A stretch of DNA of 64,000 nucleotides. Origin: Leptasterias polaris. Taxonomy: Eukaryota; Echinodermata; Asteroidea; Forcipulatida; Asteriidae. Each line of letters starts with the position of its first letter. Positions within the stretch are counted from its first letter, which is position 1. The notes beneath the pieces were generated by a model. The model searched no databases. It was not told the DNA's origin and worked only from the letters and a program-made list of their open reading frames with translations. The translations under genes and the position numbers were made by a program. Below, piece by piece: positions 56,986 to 64,000 of the stretch. The DNA is taken from the NCBI GenBank assembly GCA_037783415.1, contig JAZGTN010000011.1, forward strand, positions 310,001 to 374,000, given 5' to 3'.

Positions 56986-59980
56986 CTGCAAATATAAAAA
57001 GACCAAGCCAAAATTACTACCGGTATCTCATTTTAGTTAGTTCTCTTTCAACTGTCCACCAGGGCTGAAAGTGAAGGATTAAAGAAATCACATTGGAACG
57101 TATCCACTTCAGGCAATAAAGAAATCTCAAAATAAACTCTTGAAGTGTGGGTTATAATTTATCATGGAACTGTATTCGAAAAAGTAGTCAATCATCCAGA
57201 CATGCGTTGGATGAATGTAAGAGTGAAGAGTATATTTATGGCTTCCATCCTAGACAAACGTATGCCCCATCCATTCCGATACGTTTGTTTCTAAAAGTAA
57301 TGGTGCATCGTAGACTGTTCCCCAAGATTAACAGGCACTGGTCTGACAAACCCGATGGTTTAATTGGATAGACCTGCAAGCGCATAATTAAAGTGTGTGT
57401 ATTAAGGCATGCAATGTCAAAGGTACAACTTGGAGGAACCAGGTTCTAAAGGACGATATCTGGCACCACGAGCCTCAAAGCGTGACGTCGGGCTATTTAG
57501 GATACCGGTACATCATTTCTTGCCAATCTTCTAACAACAGCTCGACTGATCTGTTGAAAGTTTGTCAAGAAAGGAGGTCATAATATAAAAGGAAACCAAA
57601 TTGGCGGCATTTGCTACGGCTATGACTGTTGCTAAGGGTGTTGATATAGACGTTCTATAGTTCAATTTGGACACGGCCTCACAGCATGCTTCAACTCGAT
57701 TTAACCAATGAAAATTAAAAACGACTTTCGAGGAGCAAAGTTCGCGCGCACATTTAGTACTTCAGACGGAAATATTTCGCAGGGCAATAATTGGTGTAAT
57801 TATATCTTGTCTACTTTTGCGACCAGTTTGATAAATAAATAACACAAGATCATTTTTAGAGCCATAAAGTACATACAAATCGCATTTTAAAACTGTAACG
57901 TACGAGCGGAATTTGAATTATACTCAAAGGTGCACATGAATTATTGAAATGCATTTGCAATTTGTTATTCGTACATGTTTTTCTGTTTTCACACAATCCG
58001 TTCGTTTGTTTGTGTAGTTGTTTGGTTGAGGTGTTGAAGCGCATACTTCATACACCAGATGCTTGGGTATGCGATTTCAGCACGAGTTGCATGCATAGGC
58101 CTTGCAGCTCAAACTGAAGGTGCTAGATTCTTGAATGTGTTTGACGAGGATTCTGATGGCAAGCAGGCCTCAGGCAGCCCCAAGTGCTAAGGTGTGCTTC
58201 GATTCCATAATGCATCATAGTAGAGATGAGGCGTCAATTACACTGCGCTGTAACCAAACCCCTATCAAAAAAACAAAAAACGGGGTGATATTGCGATAGC
58301 CTAGCCACGTCTAACGTGTTCCCGACACCAATTTCAGATCCATGCTGTTGGAATTTCAATATCCTCTCTGCGTCCCATCAGTTCGCAGGGCATAGCCTGG
58401 CTGTCATCACTGCAGAGTCCCAACGTGTTTAGCTCGATAACGGAGAACGTGAAGGCGCAACTCTGTTACTCGTTTGATAGCCATGCTAGCTGAGGCGTAA
58501 GAACGGTGATGGGTTGGCGGTTGGGAGAGAGAAACGGCTTGGTAGAATTACAGCTTCTTACAGCTGAACAAGTTATGAAATGCAAGGTCAATGACTCGTG
58601 ACATAAAAGGACAGGGTTTTTGTGGTTACCATGTAAACATGAAGACATCCGTGACGTAGGCGTTTATCTCTCACCCTCTTGTTTCTCATTGTAGTCTATT
58701 TACAAGTCTAAACTGAACCCTTATGAGATGTACACTGCATTGTATTACGTAGCGTGGGATGGGAACTTATTTCTAATGGAGTCTGAGTAAAAGACTACGT
58801 GTTACACATGACATTCATCAAATGTGAGTTTTCAAAGCACATTGTAACAACCCAATTTGTATCAGTAATTAAACAGAGAAAACAGAATTAGCTGTTGCAA
58901 ACTGCTTACCAATCAAAAGGACCTTAGGTTAGGTATAAATGCAAGAAATAGTAAATGGCCTGACGTTTCGACCCTAGCAGACAGAGTCTTTCTGGAAGGC
59001 TAAACAGCTTAAGTGTAGGAAACCAATCAGCTGGACGTTCCCTTTACGAAGAAAGGTGGTTGAAAATGGCAATAAATATTTATTCTAATTGGGTGATGTT
59101 TTCTCTGAAAGTGATAGGCCAGCTTTTACTGGCGTATAACAAGATGCACTCTGCTCATGTTCAGCGATTTTGAAATGATATTGTATTCTGATTTGAATAA
59201 GTGGGGACACTTACCCCTGGACTGTCGACTATTTATATTGATAAACTATTGCTACTTTAAATTAATGTAACCAAACTTAGTCTAAACGGAAAGCATTATT
59301 GTCAATTCTGTCATTATTTGTCAAATATTAGGCTATATTGTATAAAAGCGGATCTGATAGAGATGGAAACTGTACTAGATTCTGATGTATTTGTTTGCCT
59401 TTTTAGCCTTAAAAAATTCATAGATACATTTGTCATGTTCCAATAAAACATCAATGTCTCCCTCAACGTTGTTGAACAGCAAGGGGAGTCATTATTTATC
59501 TCGTGGGTGCAGATCACTGTCGATGGCAGTAAATGAAAGTCAAATTACATCCAGCAATATCTGACATTCAAACAGGATGATAAACCCTGGTAACTCACAA
59601 ATAATCTGTTGCTACACTCGGCTTTACGCTCATGTCACTTAATGTTTGTGTATGTTATGCTTTTTTTGCTAATTGAACAGGGTGCACTCACTGCCACAAC
59701 ATGTTGTCATTGTTCTTATACCTTCACACGTGAAGTGTGCTCACCAAGACAACGCTGTCCACGTTTGTTGTTACACAAACATCGCAGACAATTACCTAAA
59801 CACGAGACGTTATCACCAACGGCACGAGCATAGTCTCTCTTGTTACCCTCGTCTCCAGCACCGGGCCTCTGCAATCAGCAGATGCCCATTGACTCAGTCA
59901 TTAAGGAACGAGTCTTATCCATCACAATTAAAAATGCTCCTCCCGTCCAGCCAGAGCGGTCCCCCGACTCTTCTCTCTCC

Positions 59981-59993
59981 GTTGCCTGGCAAC
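59981..59993. promoter_or_regulatory. Perfect X-box-like palindrome (RFX-type)
   Basis: GTTGCCTGGCAAC is a perfect inverted repeat with a single central base, flanked by C and G that extend it. It lies in a GC-rich patch 3 kb upstream of the channel exon, within the presumed intron or promoter. Confidence 0.4.
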
Positions 59994-60419
59994 GCTACCC
60001 TGACTTTCCACATTAGGATGCAGCCCCCATTTAGTATTCCACCGTGACGTGTGTTGAACTGTCATGGCGACAGAGGCATGGTAACATCAACTTCATGGCC
60101 TCTTGCTCCTTTTCCGTAATCACCATGGCATGAAGTGTGAACAAAAAGCTCCTCGAATATTACAGTCATAGACGGATAAAGTCTACAAACAAACTATTGA
60201 AAGTGTACGATAAAGTGTGATTGTAAATTTACACAAGTATTATTCAACACTTCTCAGTGGCTAAGATTATTGCTTTGTGCTTTCAAGGATTGTTCCTTTG
60301 AAAAAAATGAAAACATATTTATTTACTTATGGAATCGATCATTTTTGGAATGGTTTTCAGTTATTAATTTTTGTTTTGTCTTTTTCAACAAAATTAATGT
60401 CCACTTATTTAAAAAAAAC

Positions 60420-60660
60420 AAAATCCCAAGAAAGTGGTGGTGATGTTCCACGTGGTTGTGTTAAATGCATTTTGGGAATCAAAAATGGGAGACATAATCA
60501 TATTCGGTGTCAAAAGAACACAGAAATGGGTCCAACTGACGCAGGCTCTGAGTTAAAATCCGATTTTGGGAGCAGCCTGACCAAAAAATGGGTCGGTCAG
60601 GCCACCCTGAGACCCGCTATCCGGATTCCGGACCAATTCTGACCACGAAGTGGATCGTCG
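60420..60660. mobile_element. Decayed relative of the 50660 MITE
   Basis: AGAAATGGGTCCAACTGACG, AAAAAATGGGTCGGTCAGGC and GGACCAATTCTGACCACGAA repeat the GACCC/GGGTCA motifs and right-end order of the element at 50660-51160, without the 21 bp array. End boundaries are uncertain. Confidence 0.55.
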
Positions 60661-61437
60661 TGAAAATTATTCATTGTTATAGGCCAATATACTTGTTATT
60701 GGGTTATACATTGAGTTTTCAAAGTGTCGATAAACTAAAGCCTGGAATGAACTGAAGACAAAAAGTGAAAGAATTTACATGGTCTTTGTAGTTACTTTAT
60801 TATTAGACAGAACGAGTTTTGGAAGGAAACGTTTGTTGTTCTGTGAAATTTATTTTGGGAAACATAAGACGCACATACGCAAACTCTGATTCCAAATAAC
60901 TTGGCTGAAGACGGTATAAGAAGGCATCTATTTATGTAGTATTTATTGTTTGAAATTAACGAAATGTTTTCTTGGACGAATATATCCTTTTTGTGTTGAC
61001 TGGCAACGGCTATAGTTAGCTGTCACTAGACTGTTAATTATAGAAATTGCATCTTAGCAACGGTGTTTGTTTTCGCCTTCGAAACTGACTGACATCATAC
61101 TAATTGCTCAGAATAAATGTTTGATATGTTTTTATGACGTCACTTTAGTACAATAAAAATGGAAAGAAAGAATTACAATGGGTGACAATGAGTGATAGAA
61201 TCGATGTGCGATTGTACTGTTCAAACATCTATGATGGAGGATGTTTCGTTCAAATATCCACATGTATTGCATAAGGTTTCATCGCTATACAGACTTTGTA
61301 TATAGTTTTTGTACTTATTCAACATCTATTACTTTCTGTACTTAATCTGTATCCTTCAATTTGGGAGTAAAAGCTGTAGGTTCTGTGTAGTTAAGGCAAA
61401 GTATACATTTGGATTTTGGATCCGTTCGGTTGTTTTA

Positions 61438-62083
61438 AAGGCCTGTACACTATTGGTAAGATCGAAAAACACAAATGTTCACAGATTCACATATAACTTA
61501 CATGATTTGAAGTAAGTAATGGTAGAAAGGGTTCCTTAAAATATTTCTGCCTAAAATTCTATCGTTTCTGAGAAATGGGTAAAACAATAGTTTTTATCGC
61601 GCGCGATAATAAACTCGATGTTTGAAAAACAGAAAACACATAAGGTCTCTATTTTCTCGTGACCTCGATGACCAATTGAGCTCAAATTTTCACAGGTTTG
61701 TTATTTCATGTATATGGTTAATCACACAAAACATGAAGTTTGTTTGCGACTGTTTTGTCAGCTCTACCAATCCTGTATAATACCTTTAATCCTTTATAAA
61801 TGTAGATATACAATAACACAAACGTGTGAAAATCCACTTCAAAAGGTGGTCGCGTTTCTGAGATATCGCCAAAAACCGGAGCCAAAAACACAGGAAGAAT
61901 ATTCCCTTTCTCAGATTCAAATTCTGGGGCATACAACCTGATATCTTTTTACATAACCACATTACTTCGAAGTGAAATGATTCACAAAATGCTTTATACC
62001 ATCGAAAGCTTGGTGTACTTCTTACCACGTATATTTGTATTGCCATTAATTTTCAAAGTAACTACCAAACGTATACAGACCCT
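61438..62083. mobile_element. Two abutting TTAA-type MITEs
   Basis: First copy 61438-61785 (AGGCCTGTACACTATTGGTA to TACCAATCCTGTATAATACC), with TTAA on both sides. A second, more diverged unit continues to CCAAACGTATACAGACCCTT before TTAA at 62084-62087. Same end-to-end arrangement as at 48706-49431. Confidence 0.65.
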
Positions 62084-62268
62084 TTAAGAACAGGGTCTGT
62101 TCAGAGACAGAGATGGTGCTTGGCTCAGGTGATGGTCAGGCCGCAATGTGCACTGATATCAATGAATGTCGGGTACAATTGTACATTTTATTGAACTGTT
62201 TTATAAAGTAGTCTTGTTATTCAGGTGATAGATTGACTGTAATGTTTACCCCGAATATTATATTATAA

Positions 62269-62325
62269 ATCATTTAAAATTTACCCAGTCAGTTTCCCTT
62301 GTGGTTTATTATTTGATACCCGAAT
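62269..62325 (+). repeat. SINE family 1 tail fragment
   Basis: ATTTAAAATTTACCCAGTCA and GTTTCCCTTGTGGTTTATTA equal the tail sequence of the other SINE family 1 copies. Confidence 0.6.
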
Positions 62326-62868
62326 ATTATAGGAACGACAACCCGTGTTGAAAAGGGGGGGGGGGGGGGCTGGGGCTAATATTTCAACATCCCTAAAAAA
62401 GTTGATGCAGTTGGGTTTACAAATCAGAAAATAGCAATCATACATGAACATTTCTCTTAAATATTTCACAGCGCTGCACATAAATAATGTGAAAAACCAG
62501 GTGTTATTGTGCATATTAAAACACTATACGTACTACTTCCAGTGCAATATTTGGTGCTGTCGCGTAATATATTTAACACATGTTACCCGTGCTCATCATC
62601 AGAACCCGGTGATGCTCAAACGTAACGATCTTGCGACTTATTAGTGGAGCAGTTTGACATAATGACGTATCGATGAGATAACATGATGAAAATGGTTTGT
62701 CTCCCTCGGACCTTGAACAAGAAAACTGGAATTAGAATAAGATCGCTCAGATCGAAGACCAAGATGCCAGCATGTCAACGGAGCATCATCTCAAAAAGGC
62801 TGATTAATAATTATTGATGTTTGAGGACCGCCATTTACAGGGATATTGTCGGTTTCGGTAGAGGAACA

Positions 62869-62895
62869 CCCCCCCCCCCCCCCCCCCCCCCCCCC
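62869..62895. repeat. Poly(C) tract
   Basis: An uninterrupted run of 27 C. A G run of about 14 is at 62357-62370. Such runs are prone to assembly and sequencing error. Confidence 0.9.
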
Positions 62896-63039
62896 AAAGA
62901 CGCTCACGGTAATTCAATATACCTATATGAGTTATTTTCTTTTTTTAAAAGCAAAACAAAACAAAATAACGTATAGGCCTTCACGCAAATATAGACGAAG
63001 AATTTTTAACTTTATTTTCAACATGCATTTAGATAGAAC

Positions 63040-63295
63040 TAACCTGTGAGATATCGCCGAAAATCTTGAGCAGTTATGTCAACGTTGGAATACACAATCT
63101 GAGAAACGTTTCATGCAGAAATTTTTCTCAGATTGATATTTTTTTAATCCCTTTCTCTAAAACCACTATTCCTAATAGGAGGTAACCATTTCTCAAAATT
63201 GTATACATTATCAACAACTGCAATGCCTCTTAACAAGTTTTGTTTTTATGGTTATTCATTTTTGGAGTAGTTACCAAAGGTAGAACCTCCCTTTA
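63040..63295. mobile_element. TTAA-type MITE, half element
   Basis: TGAGATATCGCCGAAAATCT, GGTAACCATTTCTCAAAATT, ATACATTATCAACAACTG and GTTACCAAAGGTAGAACC are family blocks of the right arm, ending at CCTTTAA. Confidence 0.55.
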
Positions 63296-63880
63296 AACAT
63301 ATTTTGTTCATATGCCAAATAAGTTATACGAAAGCCACTTGCGCATTATGCGTTTCTGAGTTCGATAAGTGCTTTCACAATGAATGTGCATTGTGCGATC
63401 AAGGTTTGTCCTCACCAAACCCTACGTCTAAAATTAGACAATAATCTAATAATCCAGGAGTAATTATGATTTCGTCTGACAAGGAGAGCTAATAATGAAA
63501 CGGTTTGACGATTTTTAAAAAGATGCTTAGAAATAAACTTTTTGAAGGGGCAGACAAACACAGTTTTAGGCAAAATAATCATTATGTTTACGTTGTGCGG
63601 TTTATGATCGCGCCCATGGTGGATTCGGCACACATTTCCATTGTTATAGTTGCCTGGTAGAATTAATGCTTTTGATTCTTGTGTAAGAAATACAAAATTA
63701 AAAATCTAGTCTCGTAGAGACGAGAAGACGACGTAAAACCAACAATACAAAAAAATAAAATAATTTGATTGGCAGTGCTACTAAAATGTTGACTAATTGC
63801 TAACACGAAAATTTGCAATAAAGATGACTACATTTTGCGACACTGCCATTGATTAACGCTTGTTGTTGAGTCCACGCGTT

Positions 63881-63890
63881 TATAAAAAGG
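63881..63890 (+). promoter_or_regulatory. TATA-box-like motif
   Basis: TATAAAAAGG is a good TATA match in an otherwise plain stretch near the right edge. No coding exon follows within the window, so the assignment is speculative. Confidence 0.2.
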
Positions 63891-64000
63891 GAGCCCCATT
63901 TTCTTTTAAGTGGCCACTTACATCCAAATTTGTCCTACGCATGAGCCATTTAGCGGAGTCTATAGCTTTACCTTCAGCAAGACTAATTACGATTATTCGA

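Larger units (their letters stand above)
56986..61430. other. Presumed intron or 5' flank of the K+ channel gene
   Basis: No exon of a K2P N-terminal half was recognised on the minus strand. The stretch includes a GGCCGTGTCC-type repeat (about 57600-57685), an X-box-like palindrome (59981-59993), GC-rich sequence at 59690-60060 and a decayed MITE. Confidence 0.55.

Noticed and set aside
59609..60047. Overlapping plus-strand ORFs of 74 and 124 codons
   Set aside because: Composition is uneven, no family similarity, and both frames are open only because stops are rare in this GC-rich patch; left as flank.

Overview
This is a 64 kb piece of an animal nuclear genome: AT-rich, with small exons separated by repeat-filled introns and GT-AG splice sites throughout. 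The dispersed repeats (TTAA-flanked palindromic MITEs, two tRNA-derived SINE families, (TAA)n tails) look like those of echinoderm genomes. A starfish is my best guess, but this rests on recollection of repeat style and not on a search.

Layout. (1) Positions 119-16063, minus strand: ERCC2/XPD, the TFIIH helicase. Sixteen exons can be read from the start codon to residue 545, and the C-terminal part (about 215 residues in the human protein) lies beyond the left edge. (2) Positions 16064-16621: a 558 bp gap between two start codons that face apart, presumably a shared promoter region. (3) Positions 16622-40162, plus strand: a complete 17-exon PEX6, the peroxisomal AAA+ ATPase, 1167 codons plus stop. 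All exon phases were checked by hand and the reading frame is continuous. (4) Positions 40163-56056: about 16 kb with no gene I recognise, holding SINEs, MITEs, minisatellites and homopolymers. (5) Positions 56057-56985, minus strand: the last coding exon of a two-pore potassium channel of the THIK (KCNK12/KCNK13) type. Its upstream exon was not found and is probably beyond position 64000. (6) Positions 56986-64000: the upstream intron or flank of that channel, with more MITE remnants.

The three genes do not form a pathway: one acts in DNA repair and transcription, one in peroxisomal receptor recycling, one in background K+ conductance. The first two share only a promoter interval. No prokaryotic-type system, CRISPR array or intact autonomous transposon was seen.

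The most unusual signals are structural. PEX6 intron 4 carries a degenerate tandem array that repeats the end of exon 4 with its splice donor. ERCC2 intron 13 has a 34 bp minisatellite of about 33 near-identical copies interrupted by a roughly 1 kb DNA transposon. ERCC2 intron 7 has a 38 bp minisatellite whose units look like miniature acceptor-donor pairs on the antisense strand. A TA-flanked MITE contains its own 21 bp tandem array. The PEX6 D1 Walker A motif has lost its Thr/Ser.
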